Source: Chenopodium formosanum (lineage: Eukaryota; Streptophyta; Magnoliopsida; Caryophyllales; Amaranthaceae). From it: a stretch of DNA of 64,000 nt. This document shows positions 11,821-23,504 of the stretch, piece by piece; positions within the stretch are counted from its first letter, which is position 1, and every line of letters starts with the position of its first letter. The notes under the pieces are model-generated. The model ran no database searches. It saw nothing but the letters and a program-made list of their open reading frames with translations, and was not told where the DNA came from. Position numbers and translations under genes: made by a program. The stretch covers positions 37,549,665 through 37,613,664 of the forward strand of contig CM044868.1 in the NCBI GenBank assembly GCA_024500155.1, in the 5' to 3' direction.

Positions 11821-12716
11821 ATGCAACCATTAATGGAGTTGGGGATAGTGATGAAGAAGATGTCTGTGTCATACGCCATGGATGACTTTTGGACTGAAGA
11901 AGACTCATCGATAGACGTCCTCACAAGATCCGGGAGAATGCAACCTCCCGTTTCAACACAACTTATGCCGACCACACAACAAGTTCCCATACCTATCATT
12001 GAAGACAATGATATCGTTAAGTAGTTTAAGAAGACAAAAGTTGAGATGAACGTATGGAAACTTTTGGAGACATCTCGAGAACATAGGTTGGCTGTAATTA
12101 ATGCCATGGACAAAATAGGGATAGATTCTGACACTACTCCTGAGGAGTTAGCCAACTTCCTCACAAGTGATCTTCCTATTCCAATCAATTTGATCACCTT
12201 TTCTTATAAGGATTTACCTCCATAAGGTGACAAACATTACAAGGCATTAAACCTCACAGTAGTTTGCAAGAGAATGAATGTCCCTATGCCCTTGTAGACA
12301 ATGGATCGGCCATCAACGTATGTCCACTTAGAACTGCGAGGATGCTAGGCATAAGGGATGAAGATTTAACTCCGTCTACACAAGGAATAAGGGCCTACGA
12401 CAACACTCGTCGTCAAGTTCTTGGTAAAATTACCATGAACGTAACGACGGGAGCAATAGAACATGCTACTATTTTCCAAATAGTAGACATTAAAGCTTCA
12501 TTCAATCTACTATTGGGACGCCCTTGGCTTCATGACCTAAAGGCCGTCCCCTCATCTCTCCACCAACAAGTAAAGGCTATAGTTGGGGGAATTCCTATCA
12601 CCATTGATGCTTCGCCTATGAGGATCAAGTCTATAGAAAATCCAATCATTAATACGGAGCACGACGAGGATGATGAAGACTTATGGGGCTTTAACGAAGA
12701 GGTCTCCTTAATCTAG
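11821..12716 (+). pseudogene. pro: Aspartic protease region of the outer element
   Basis: Retropepsin that would cleave the Gag-Pol polyprotein. The catalytic loop is DNGSA at 12297-12311 (Asn rather than Thr after the catalytic Asp, a form I recall from other Ogre/Tat proteases). The second conserved segment, LLLGRPWLHD, is near 12510-12540. An upstream linker (about 11860-12260) reads in another frame with stops at 12022-12024 and near 12223, so at least one frameshift lies near 12265. The frame ends with TAG at 12714-12716, just before the 11-kb insertion at 12741; the rest of the polyprotein continues at 24004. Confidence 0.85.
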
Positions 12717-12740
12717 GAGGATGAAAGGACCCCTCTTTGC

Positions 12741-13233
12741 TGTTTTGGGTGTTTTTATCGCTCAGGAGAGTTACGTCAGGAAGTCTGGTCCGACTAAGTA
12801 GTACCTGCAAAACAACAGAGACTCCGGGTGGTAGGAGCTCCGCCTCCGAAGGTCAAGTTAGTAACTTGAAAGGGAATAAAGAGTACGGAAATTTAGGTGG
12901 GATCTGCTTAGATTCCAAGCTCAGGTGTTTTTCTGATGTGAGAGAATGTAGGTGTAATAAATGATTGAATGTGTCCCCAAAATGGGGAAATATCTCCTTA
13001 TTTATAGGGTCATTGGAGAACGTGCCCTTATCTAGGTCACTTGACCTAAATTTCAGTGGGCTGCGCCGTTTTACGGCGCTTCTTGGGATTTGGGCCCTTG
13101 AAGGCCGCCATTTCAGAGATGTATCTAAGGGGGCCACGTGTCAAGAGGATATTAAGCCACGTGGGCCATCCTGAACTCCACACGTGGTCTCCTCTCATTG
13201 GTCCACGTGTCTAGGGTATTTTTACCCTAAACA
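12741..13233 (-). repeat. 3' LTR of the nested 11-kb element
   Basis: This 493-bp LTR, read on the minus strand, starts TGTTTAGGGT and ends CCCAAAACA. It has four intact G-boxes (CACGTG at 13135, 13158, 13181 and 13204) and TATAAATA at 13006-12999. An inverted repeat CGCCGTAAAACGGCG lies at about 13064-13078. Its partner is 23505-23998. Confidence 0.93.
13135..13209 (-). promoter_or_regulatory. Four G-boxes upstream of the LTR TATA box
   Basis: CACGTG occurs at 13135-13140, 13158-13163, 13181-13186 and 13204-13209. On the minus strand these lie 130-210 bases upstream of TATAAATA at 13006-12999. CACGTG is the known G-box bound by plant bZIP and bHLH factors. The partner LTR keeps three (23900, 23923 and 23969) and one decayed to CATGTG. 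Confidence 0.7.
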
Positions 13234-13250
13234 TTTGCCCCTCATAGGGA
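13234..13250 (-). other. Polypurine tract of the nested 11-kb element
   Basis: Read on the minus strand, the bases before the 3' LTR are purine-rich (TATGAGGGGCAAA, then TGTTTAGG). This is the expected plus-strand priming site for this orientation. Confidence 0.7.
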
Positions 13251-13262
13251 GCACATGCATAT

Positions 13263-13370
13263 CACGTGGGGCCTGTGACACGTGTCCACCTTTAAAAGGT
13301 GAACAGTAACGGGTAGTAAAAATTTGACTTTCAAATCAAAGTTTCCCCCCGCTTTCACCCTCTATAAATA
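13263..13370 (+). promoter_or_regulatory. Antisense-gene promoter of the nested element: two G-boxes and TATA
   Basis: CACGTG at 13263-13268 and 13279-13284 precedes TATAAATA at 13363-13370. A C tract and pyrimidine-rich leader follow, and the plus-strand gene starts at 13655. The motif is the same as in this element's LTR but on the opposite strand, about 30 bases outside the LTR boundary. Confidence 0.65.
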
Positions 13371-13654
13371 GAAGTTTACCCCCCCCCCCTTTCTCTCACC
13401 TTACGCTCATTTTGAATTTTTAGAGAGAGAAAGAGAGAGCTTTTTAGAGAGAGATTCTCTGCCTCCGTCTGCGCCAGAACATTTTCGAGTTTTCCATGTG
13501 CTAGCAGTTCAACAGCCGGTTTACCGCCTGTAGCGATTTTCAGATTTTTCAGAGTAAAAGTAAGGTAACCGCCTGTACCATTTTAGCTTTTCTCTTTTTC
13601 AACTTGTATACAATTCTTTCTCCGCCTGTATACATAGTTGTTTAGAAAATATAA

Positions 13655-16475
13655 ATGAGTTCTCAATCCACACACTCGGCACTGCCTAGGACACTCAGCC
13701 GGTCCCCTAGGACGGCTGAGTCCAGAACAGGGGGTGTCTTTTCTGGACTGTCAGAACCGATGTGCTCATCCCCGAATTCCTCCCTCTCTGTGTCTGTGCA
13801 GGACACAATGGCCAGAACAAAACAGACGGCCAGAAGGTCTTGGAGCCGGCGCACTATATCAATGCCATCCGATGAGGTTTTCCTAGACGGGGAACAGAGG
13901 AATTCGGAGGAGAGCAGGTCTGACAAAGAGGCTCCCTCTACTTCCGGGAGCTCTGGGGTACGAGAGGTAGGCGACGAGGGAACCGCCTCCTCTAATGAAG
14001 CCGGCGATGCTGAGGCCGGCGAAGGGTCAAGGGCCAAATCTTCCGACTCTGACCAAGATAATTTTGCGGCTGACTATCAGCAGCCGCCTAAGGTCGCTGA
14101 CAACCCTTACCCCAAACAGACCCGGATGCTGCCGGGTAACATTGCCCTTCTCAAGAGCGGCTTTAGAGCCTTTAAAGTAAAGCACCCTTTTGGAAGGGGC
14201 TGGGAAATCATCGTTCCTCCGGCTGACGCTGTAATGGCCTAGAGCGATGATATTGATAATGCAGACCATTACTTCGTCTGCTACGAGGCGGTCATCAAAG
14301 TCGGCCTCTAATTCCCCTTCCACCCCAGGATTAGGAAAATCCTAAAGGGGTACGATGTAGGAGTTTGACAGCTCACCCCCAATTCGTGGGTGAACATTCT
14401 AAGCTATATCGCCGCCTGCGAGTTCCAAAATATAAATCCAAGCTTTTCCGCCTTCGTTCATATGCATTATTTCAGCAAGGCCCCAGGCGGCCATGGGGCA
14501 TTGTATACTCTGACTACCTTGCCCCAATATTTGATGACTTTGGACAAAGTGTCCAAATGGTCTGGGTGGAAGGACAAGTTTTACTTGATTTTTTCCCCAA
14601 CTTTGAGACATAACCGGACACTACACCGGTACAACATTGAGCCGGCTCTTCTAGGCAGGAATTGCCCTCTCCCGGCGCTATCTACTAAGGCCCGGGAGCA
14701 AATAATAGAGCCGGGATTCTTTGAAACAACAACCTAGCCCATGGGGGATGGGACTCACATTATAGTTCCCAAGAACTGGATCCCCCATCCGGACTTCTTC
14801 AAGGACGAGTGCTTCCTGTCCGCCTGCGGGCTGAGTACCATGTTTCCCAAGGGTAGATTACCTTACATCCGGAGTGTTTATTATTTTTATTTTTATTGCA
14901 AACTTGCCGCAATTTCTTCCATCCTTAAATTCTGTTCATGCAGCCGACGCCTTGAAGATGGTCGATTCGGCTAAGACACCGGCTAAGTCGGCGGCGCTGC
15001 TGCGCAAAGAGGCTTCACTTGCCAAGAAAGCAGTCGTCGATGCAAAGGAGTCCAAGAAAGGCGGGGTAAGACCACTTGACTTTTATTTTCTTTTTTTTTT
15101 AGACAATTTGCCGATTGGGTATACTTACCCTTGTTCGTTTCTCGGGACTCTACAAAGACAATTCCACGATCCTTCTCCAAGCTTCTCAAATGTCAAGGAG
15201 ATGATCTGGAGAAAGCTCTAGATGCGAAGGCCACCAGGAAGGATCCCCCTCCCTAGACACATTCTTCTGCCAAATCCGGTCGTCCAACGACCGGAGGCAA
15301 ATCTCCTGCTGCGATGAAGATTTTGAGCGAAAGCTCAGAACGCTCATAGCGGAAAGCGCCGGATGCCTCTACGGCATCGAAGGGTGGCGAGCCACCTAAT
15401 GTTGCAGCCGGTGCGGCAACACCTAGGGAGGACTAGAAGCCTGCGCCCCATCCGGATACCCAAGGTAAGGGAAGGATTGAAATACCTTGGCCACTTGATT
15501 TCATGAGAGTCAAGACTAAGGTCGATCCCTCTGGGGGTTCAGTCAGTAGCCGGCAACGGATGAAAGCCAACTATGCTGCCTCTTTCTCACAAAGCACTTT
15601 TGATGCAGATCTGACATCCGACGAGCCGGATATTATGGGATTCGCAAAACGGATGGTGAGGACCCTCACCCGGTCAGAGAAGAACTCCATACCTGATCTG
15701 TAGGTGGTGGACTTCGACCGGATAATTGGCTAACTGGCTGAGGTAAGGAATCCCACAACCTTGGTATCTTTTACCTTTGATTCTACTAAGTAACTCATAA
15801 TCCGGCTGCCCTTTTTTCAGGTGATGCTGAGAGTGGATGGCCTCTAGGGCCCCTTCATGCGGAAACAGGAAGAGGTAAATGACGCCAAATAGAGGGCCCT
15901 TGAAAACCTTAACTCTGCTGAATATGCTAATTATATGTGTGATTTAAAGATTAAAAGCAGTAGAGTTGAAACAGGAGGAGCTGATCCGGAGTTTGACGGC
16001 TGCGAACGACGAAGCTAACAGCGGGGCTGATGATCTTGATCAAAAACTGAAGGATTCCAAGTCAGAACTTAAGGCATTAGAAGAGGCTGATCAAGAAAGC
16101 ACTCAACTTCGAGCAGACGTTTCCCGCTTAAGGGTTGAGCTTGTCAATCTGCGAAACAAGCAGTCGGACGAGCTAGCCCAAGAGCAAAAGCGGCTAACGG
16201 AGGAGAATGAGCGTGATAATCTGACCCAGCTGAAGATCACTTGGAGCCTCCTCTACCCAGACATAGACTTTGAGGTCTATAAGCTAAGGTATAATTACGC
16301 CACTGAGGTGTATGATGCCCAGCTACTGGGTGATGCTCCATCGCCTCGCTTCAAAGATTGGGCTGCTGAGCAGGGATATGAAGTCTCTGATAACGAGGAG
16401 CCGGCGGCGGATGAGCAAAACGAAGGCCAAACCAGCCAAACTCAGCCGGAGCAACAGCATCCACCTCAGCCTTAG
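13655..16475 (+). pseudogene. Antisense gene of the nested element, 'putative gypsy-type transposon' domain
   Basis: Plus-strand gene opposite to gag-pol, between integrase and the 3' LTR, where Tat elements are known to carry antisense ORFs. The Met at 13655 opens a Ser-rich N-terminus. A globular part (about 14100-14740; WSGWKDKFYLIF near 14555-14590) resembles the Pfam family 'putative gypsy type transposon' (Transposase_28), recalled not searched. Likely introns are 14853-14943 (GTAGAT...GCAG, frame-preserving) and 15743-15820 (GTAAGG...TTTTTTCAG, 78 bp), with another donor at 15066. The last exon, about 15966-16475, has a heptad-rich charged coiled coil and an acidic, Gln/Pro-rich tail. 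Stops at 14240 and near 14310, 14366 and 14735 make it a pseudogene. Function unknown. Confidence 0.7.
15743..15820 (+). other. Intron in the nested antisense gene
   Basis: Donor GAG|GTAAGG and acceptor CTTTTTTCAG|GTGATG enclose 78 bases, a typical short plant intron. It lies on the plus strand, so it serves the antisense gene and not gag-pol. Confidence 0.7.
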
Positions 16476-17713
16476 GCGGGCCTCCCTACTTCTGCGGCAG
16501 TATGCCAATCATTCTCTTTGCCGTGTAAAATTGTATCTTTACCAACCATGGGGTTGGGTTAACAATTAATTTTTGGTTTCTTCACCGGATGTGATTCCGG
16601 CTAACACTTATTCTGGCCTTTGTGCCATTTTTTAATATTAATGAAGTATTCCGACTCAGTCGGTGTGTATATATGTTTGTGTTTGAATTTTTCAATTTGA
16701 AATTTGAAATTTGAATTTCGCGTATGTTTGCAATTCTTTAATATTTTGCCTATCTTAAAAAAGCATGCGGCAATTTGGAATCCGGGTGCTCTTGCCTCTG
16801 GGCGCCTCTATGGTTGGTTTTGTTTTAAAATGATTGATTGGCTTGAAAACACTTGATACTAGGAGAAGTATGCAGTGTTTTAGGCTAATCAATCACAATG
16901 GTGATTGCCCCAAACCAAGTGCACAACCGACCATTAGAGCGGGCGCTTTGAGCTTCTTACCCAGGTGGTTATATCCCGCTTGGGGTTATTACATAGCCAT
17001 TACACAAAATCTTTTTCCCCAATTGGGAGAGAAAGTGCAACTTTGGAATAAATAACCTAAGTGAGAACTTCAGCCGGATACCGACTGATGCCTCGGGGCA
17101 TCCGGTATTCGATAACGTAATCGTTCTTCATAGATTATTCTGGTCAGACGGCTATGAGTTGACTAATTAGGTCGTTTAATTTTCGACGTCTGCGTAGGTA
17201 CGTAGAACCGACGAATAATCTGTTCTCTGCGACGATTGCACCCGGAGGGATGTCGTCGGATGCCTTTGTCCATGTTGGGACAAGCGATTTTATAACATAA
17301 GCAACCATCCGGCCATTTTGGCCTTTTGGTCTTGTTTGAGACCGGTTGTATAGCCACTAAGCGTTTTTGTGCCCAATTTTAAGTCGAACCATTGGCCGAG
17401 CGTTATTACAAAATTTACGCTAAGTGTCGAACTTAGTTAGTTAAAGAAAAGCCAATCTGAGCGTTATTCTTTCGGGCAAGCAATTTTTGAATTACACTAA
17501 GTATCAAACTTAGTTAGTTACACAAAGAGTCCGTCTGGGTATTACCCAGGCGGACAGGCAATTATTAAATTATACCAAGTGTCAAACTTAGTTAGATAAA
17601 TGAAGAATCCGTCTGAGTATTACCCAGGCGGATAATCAAAACAACAAAACAATTTTGCAAACAAAGTCTGAATTCTCATTAATTGACTCACTGTTTACAA
17701 AAAATTTACATTC
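16476..17713. other. Convergent intergenic region of the nested element, with three-copy tandem repeat
   Basis: The plus-strand antisense gene ends at 16475 and the minus-strand pol ends at 17714. Nothing coding is seen between them. At about 17380-17640 a unit of about 78 bases repeats three times, marked by CTAAGTGTCGAACTTAG-like inverted repeats at about 17420, 17497 and 17575. Two units also carry CCGTCTGGGTA...TACCCAGGCGG inverted repeats. Hairpins between converging genes could act in transcript 3' end formation, but that is inference. Confidence 0.6.
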
Positions 17714-18760
17714 TCAGAAGTAGTACTTTTTTAGGTTATCTACATTCCATGTTTTAGGTAGGCGGTGGCCTTCTGGGGTTTCCAGACGGTAGGTGTCGTC
17801 CCTGACTTCTTCATAAATCCGGTAGAGACCTTCCCAATTAGGGGTTAGCTTTCCAGCCTCATTGGCCCTACCGGTTGCCTCCATTTTTCGTAGCACAAAG
17901 TCGTCCACTTTCAAAGGGCGCTTGTGCACTTTCTTGTTGTAGGCTCTGGTCATTCTTAGACGGTATATCTCATGGCGCAGGGCAGCGCTGCCCCTGCGTT
18001 CTGGGAGGGAGTCTAATGCCAGCCACATGGCCTCCCAATTTGCCTCTTCATCATAAAGCATGACTCTGAGAGTCGGCTCGTAGTGTTCAATGGGCAAGAC
18101 GGCTTCAGCACCATATACCATAAGAAATGGGGTTTCTCCGGTTGCTCCTTTAGCAGTAGTCCGGATGGCCCATAAGACATGAATTAGTTCTTTTGCTCAT
18201 AAGCCACCAGCTCTTTCGATTTTCTTTTTTATGCCGTCTGAGATGAGTTTGTTGAAGGCTTCAACCTGGCTGTTTGCTTGGGGTTGGCCGACTGATGCAA
18301 AACAATGTGAGATTCCCTGATCTCCCAACCAAGTCTTATGATGGGGGGTTTCAAACTGAGGGCCATTATCAAACACCATAGACATAGGTACCCCAAATCG
18401 GGTAATGATGTTCTTCCAGATGAAAGAGATGACATCCTTTGTCTTGATGTTCTTAACCGGCTCAGCTTCTACCCATTTGATGAAATAATCCACAACCAAC
18501 AAAATGTAGCGCTTTCCACCTGGAGCAAGCGTATAAGGACCCAAGATATCCATGCCCCACTTAGCAAATGGGACTGGGCTGTGGATTGCCGTCAAATCAG
18601 TAGCCGGGCGGTGAATAAGTTGGCCAAACCTCTGGCATTTGTCACATCTCTTCACCAACTCTTTAGCGTCTGCTTCAAGAGTAGGCCAAAAGTAATGCCG
18701 CCTGGCTTTGACGGCTAGGGACCTGCTGCCAATATGAGAGGCATAGTACCCAGCATGCAA
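17714..18760 (-). pseudogene. int: Integrase of the nested element
   Basis: Inserts the cDNA copy into the genome. The core DDE triad is visible: D in WGMDIL (codon 18550-18548), D in VFDNGPQF (18370-18368) and E in QVEAFNK (18262-18260), with D-35-E spacing. A zinc-binding CDKCQ lies near 18640-18660. The C-terminal part (18121-17714) ends in LKKYYF, as is common for this lineage. The two open pieces, 18760-18197 and 18121-17714, are separated by a stop and frame change. The N-terminal HH part would lie upstream of 18760, across the stop at 18785. Confidence 0.9.
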
Positions 18761-18784
18761 TTCTTCGAGAACTTCTTTCCCCTT

Positions 18785-19414
18785 TTATGGGGTAACACAC
18801 TTCAATAGAGGTTTAAGGAAACCTGCCTTGAAGAGCTCTCTGTTTCTTAACTCGAAGTTTGCTGCTCGCTTTTTCATGACGGCTGCCTCCTTTGGTGAAT
18901 CAGGAAGTTTGCCGTCTGCTAAGTATGCCCAGATGCCATCTATCCTGGTAGAGCTTCGGTCTAAGATTCCAATAGGCTCTTCATGTATGCTTCTCTTTTC
19001 AAGAACTTCCCAAAAGACCGACCGAGGCGTATCACAGCAGGCGGATGAAGCTAATTTGGACAACACTTCCGCCTGATTGTTATCCGACCTAGGCACTTGA
19101 TTCAGACGGAATTCCTCAAGTGCCCCAGCCTCTTCTTTAACAGCCTGAAGGTATTTGATCATAGCCGGATGAGTTGCCTCATATTTTCCCTCATACTGGC
19201 TAATGACCAACTGCAAATCAGAGTAGGCGTCAATTTTGGTTGCCCCTGCTGCCTTACACATGCGGATTCCGGCTAGCAGGGCTTCATCTTCCGCCTCTTT
19301 ATTTGAGGCCTGAAACTTAAACCACAGTGCACATTCAAATCTGTCCCCCTCAGGGGATTCATATATAATTCCTGCACCGCAGCCGTTCTTCGTCGAGTTT
19401 CCGTCTACATACAC
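18785..19414 (-). pseudogene. Archaeal-type RNase H of the nested element
   Basis: Second RNase H after the ordinary gypsy RNase H. The sequence begins MYVDGNSTKNGCGAGII, has the Asp-led strand YSDLQLVISQ near 19225 and a final NNQAEVLSKLA segment near 19060-19090. That order of acidic residues fits the extra RNase H known in Tat-lineage elements. The final Asp position reads Glu or Asn here, a possible decay. The open reading runs into the region before integrase. Confidence 0.8.
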
Positions 19415-20838
19415 ATTTCAAACCTGGTCAATGTTATCCGGTTGCACCAGTCGTATCATTTCAACATGAAGTCGGCAAACGCCTGACCTTTCACTGCCTT
19501 TCTAGGTTCAAAAGTGATTTCAAGACTTTGCATTTCAATAGCCTATTTCAACATTCTGCCGGATGGTTCCAAGGTACACATTGGCCGTTTGAGGGGCTGG
19601 TCAGTGTAAATAACCACCGGATGGGCCAGAAAATACGGCTTCAATTTCTTGAAGGCCATATACAGAGCAAGGCCAAATTTTTCTACCATGGGGTACCGGA
19701 GCTTAGCATTTTTTGGAACATGGCTAATGAAATAGACCGGAAGCTGAACGCCATCTCTCTCAGCAAGGAGAACGGCACTAAGGGCATGATTTGAGACGGC
19801 TAGGTACATGTATAACACCTCTTTAGGCAATGGACTAACAAGCCTTGGCAAAGAGTGCAAGTGTTCTTTCAGCCGTTGAAAGGCCGCCTCAACATCATCC
19901 CCCCATTCAAATCTGGTCTTCTTCTTGATTTCCTGAAAGAAGTAAAGGCATTTGTCACCTGACCGGCTGAGGAATCTCCCCAAGGCCGCTAGGCAACCGG
20001 TTAGTCTCTGTGCTTCCTTGACAGTGCGGGGTGACTTCATGTCAATTACTGCCTGTATCTTCTCGGGTTAGCCTATATCCCCCTTTGATCAATTAGGAAT
20101 CCGAGAAACTTCCCAGACTCAACACCAAAGACGCATTTCGTAGGATTTAACATAACCTTATGCCGCCTGAGTGTGGTGAAGGTTTCTCGGAGATCAGCAA
20201 GGTGATCCGCCTATTGTTTGGATTTGAATATCATGTCATCAATGTACGCCTCCACATTCCTCCCAATTTGATTAATGAAGACCGTATTAATCATTCTATG
20301 GAATGTAGCCGACACATTTTTCAAGCCAAACGGCATCACAGTATAACAGAATAACCCCTGATCAGTGACGAAGGCCGTCTTCTCTTGATCTTTCTTCCAC
20401 AGGGGCATCCATAAAACTCATCAAGGCATGCCCGGCTGTCAAATCGACCAGACTGTCGATCTTAGGAAGCCGATTACTGTCCTTAGGACATGCCTTTTTG
20501 AGATTTGTGTAATCAACACACATACGCCAAGTACCATTCGGCTTTTTCACAAGCACAACATTCGCCACCTAGTCGGGGAAATTACATGGCCGAATGAACC
20601 CAGCGTCCAACAGCTTTTTTACCTTGGCAGCTGCCGCTTGACTTCTTTCCTCGTCGTGATTTCTTTTCTTTTGCCGGATGGGCTTCTTTTTAGGATCCAC
20701 GACGAGCTTGTGGATAGCAAGATCCGGGCTGACGCCTGGCATCTCTTCCACTTTAAAGGCAAAAATGTCTTTGAATTCTTTCAGCAAAAAGTGCAAGTCT
20801 ACACCCAACTTAGCATAAGCAACCGTCCCAACCTTCAC
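19415..20838 (-). pseudogene. RT: Reverse transcriptase and first RNase H of the nested element
   Basis: RNA-dependent DNA polymerase with attached RNase H. Visible motifs on the minus strand: WRMCVDYTNLKKACPKD (near 20535-20485), VMPFGLKN (near 20340), catalytic YIDDM (20246-20235), then FLSRSGDK (near 19970) and the RNase H part to 19543. A short deletion after SFMDA (near 20405) removed the segment normally reading YSGYNQI and shifted the frame. Other breaks lie near 20570 (stop after NFPD) and between 20211 and 20040. Confidence 0.88.
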
Positions 20839-20934
20839 AGTACGCTCCGGACGGCTGTCGTCCAGAGGTATATAAACATGTTCTCCAGCCGGTTGGGGAC
20901 GGAGCTCATCTGACCGTTCACCAGTCAGTGATTG

Positions 20935-21945
20935 CTATTTTTTCTCTTTCTTTACCTCCACCAGAAGAGGTGCCTTTCTTTTCTTCCCGGCTGCTGGTGG
21001 GGTTGGTACTGGGTCGGCATCCTTGACGTTGTCAAGGTCTATTGGTTCCTGGCCGTCTGGGGCCACAGTATCTTTGACGGCTGAGAGATAGCACTCCCGG
21101 GCCATCTTCTGATCCCCATTCAATGAACCAACAGAGCCATCATCCCTCTCATACTTAATGAGCATGAGGGAAGGGATGATTATAGCCTTGGCTTCGTTGA
21201 GGGTTGGCCGGCCCAAAATAATGTTCTAGGCGGTCAGCTCCTCAACGACCAAGAACTTGACGACCAGGTGTTGCCCTTTTCCTTTCTCACCCAGCCGGAT
21301 TGGTAGATCAACCCTTCCGACTAGGTAAACCATTCCACCCCAAAAACCAACCAAGGGTTGGGTAACCGGATGCATGCTGCTGTCATTGTATTTCAGCTTT
21401 TGTAGGCACCGGAGGCTGATGATGTCTGATGAGCTACCAGTGTCAATAAGGATTCGCCCAACCAGATGGTTGGAAACCTTACATTCAATGACGACCGGGT
21501 CATCATGCGGACGACGGACGCTTCCCCTATCCTTCTTAGTGATCAGGGCGTCTAGGAAGGAGGAGCTTGCAGACGCCTGCTCATCATCATCTTTTTCCAT
21601 CTTTCGAAGATGGCTCTTGGTGCCCCGGATGGTAGGGCCATCGCATGAGAACCCGCCTGCTATTGTGTAGTCCGGCTCCTTGTTAGTGTCCGAACTACTA
21701 GCAGGCTGGGGGGTCTTAGACGACTGCCCCGGATTCTTCTTATTAGTCCCCTTGGACTTAGAAATGTAGGACTTTAACATCCCCTTGTCAGCTAGACGAT
21801 CCAATGCCCGTTGAAGGCTGAAGTAGTCGTTGTTGTCATGGCCAACTTCCTCATGGTATTGGCAGAATTTGTTTTTGTTCCTTGATTGAATGGAACTTTT
21901 CATCGGATTCGGCTTCTCTAAGGAAAGCCGGTCCTTAATTTCCAT
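20935..21945 (-). pseudogene. pro: gag C-terminus and protease of the nested element
   Basis: The first part carries a zinc-knuckle-like CQYH-x4-H motif (near 21865-21830) with Tyr where the last Cys is expected. The retropepsin active site is DTGSS at 21444-21430 within ILIDTGSSSD. After a stop near 21226 the frame continues with GRPTLNEAKAII, the second conserved protease segment, and a basic linker to 20935. The stop makes it non-functional as it stands. Confidence 0.85.
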
Positions 21946-23440
21946 GAGGATGGAGTTGCAGTCCTTGTTAAATCGTACTTAGGGACGTACGGTTCAAATT
22001 CTTTCTTCTTCTTCTGGGACATCTGATCAGAGTCAATAACCGCCCAGACTTCTTTTCTTTTCTTGCTCTCTTCTTTCTTTTTGGCCGGCTGAGCAGGTCG
22101 GCTGTCTTTCTGTTTGTCAGCCTTCTTGGAGTCCGACTGATTACCAGGCGTATAGAGGTCGGTTGCTTGAATATAGCTTTCCGCCTCCCTCAAGGCCACT
22201 TGTAAAGTGAAAGCCCCTTTTATGACTAGGCTGAACTTAAAAGTCGACCCGTCTCTCATACCCTTGAAAAAGTCTGTAAAAGCTACCTCATCAGACAATC
22301 CTTGAATCTGAATTCTAATCAGATTGAACCGCTTGACATAGGAGCGCAACCCTTCTCTCTCCTCCTGCTTAATGGTGCTCAAGTCAAGGCTTGTTTTCTT
22401 AGCAGGGATGTTCATTGAGAAGTTGGAAGCAAACAGGAAGGCAAGCTTCCTGAAACTATCAATGGACCTGGCTGGCAAATTGCTAAACCATTATTGGGCA
22501 ATGCCCTTCAACGTAGCCGGGAAGCATCGACACCAAGTGGCATCATCCAACCCTTGTAAGTACATGAGGTTGGTGTAAGCCATAAGGTGATCTTCCAGGT
22601 TGGTGGTACCATCATAGGTACCTACCAATACATTCTTAACCTTGGCTAGCTGTGCCGCCTCGGTTATCTCCCGGGTGAACGCAGAAGGTTATTCACCCAG
22701 GCGAAGCAGATGGAGCTTCCAGTCCAGTGGCTAGACATTGTGATATGCCGCCTGACCTCCGAAAAAGGTCGGCTGCATATAGTAAGATGAACACTGGCCG
22801 TAGACCTGAGAAGGTACATACGGTGCAGTCCCGATCATCTGAGGGCTAGAGTGGACGGTACTACCGCCTGTCTGACTCACATGCAAGGAAAGTGCATTCC
22901 CTGCAGAAGTATTGTTGAAGCTGTCTGGAAAATTCGACGTAGAAGCCGACTCAGACAACTGTTGATTTCTCTTCCGGTTGATGATCTCCCGGGCATCAAG
23001 AGTTGATTTTTTGCTTCCCACCGACTGTTGAGTCTGGCGGGTGTTGTGTGTATTCCTCTTAGAAAGAAGAATCTTGGACCGATCAATGGTCCCGGCTGCC
23101 TTCTCCTTTGGATGAGGAGTTGGCTGCCAATCTTTGATTGACTTTCCCTTTTCCAGAGGAGTCTTCTTGGCCGACTGACCCCTACTTGGGCCAGCCCGAC
23201 TCTTAGTGATCAGTTCTTTAATTTCACCCTTGAAACTTGTCATGAATCTCATGAGTTCTTTAATTTCCCCTTCCGGCTGCCCAGGGGGTCAATTTGTACC
23301 CGCCTGGAAGGCAGCCCGCTCCAGAGTGTCTCTGGGCCGGATGCGCTTGGTTATTAGAGAGTCATCATAGGCTGTATAGGTTTTGACCTGAGGATCTTCA
23401 TCCTACTGGTCTGTAAAAACTTCCGGGTCATCGCCCAGAC
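21918..23440 (-). pseudogene. gag: gag of the nested element, broken
   Basis: Two long open pieces, 23252-22731 and 22478-21918, are linked by a stretch with stops. The first is Ser/Gln/Lys-rich. The second holds the capsid-like region (RSYVKRFNLIRIQIQ, AFTDFFKGM). The same frame extends upstream of 23252 toward about 23440 with at least two stops, so the original start was probably there, just downstream of the PBS. Confidence 0.8.
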
Positions 23441-23484
23441 AGTTATGAGGTGGTACAGACTCTTGAACCATCTTCGAGGTACTC

Positions 23485-23502
23485 TCCCCACAGACGGAAC
23501 CA
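23485..23502 (-). other. Primer binding site of the nested element
   Basis: Read on the minus strand, TGGTTCCGTCTGTGGGGA lies a few bases after the 5' LTR. It starts with TGG as required for pairing to a tRNA CCA end. I could not assign the tRNA; it is not the tRNA-Arg used by the outer and gag-only elements. Confidence 0.7.
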
Positions 23503-23504
23503 AA

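Noticed and set aside
12297..12308. Protease called inactive because the loop reads DNGS and not DTGS
   Set aside because: As I recall, Asn at this position is usual in Ogre/Tat proteases; the inactivation evidence is frameshifts and stops, not this residue.
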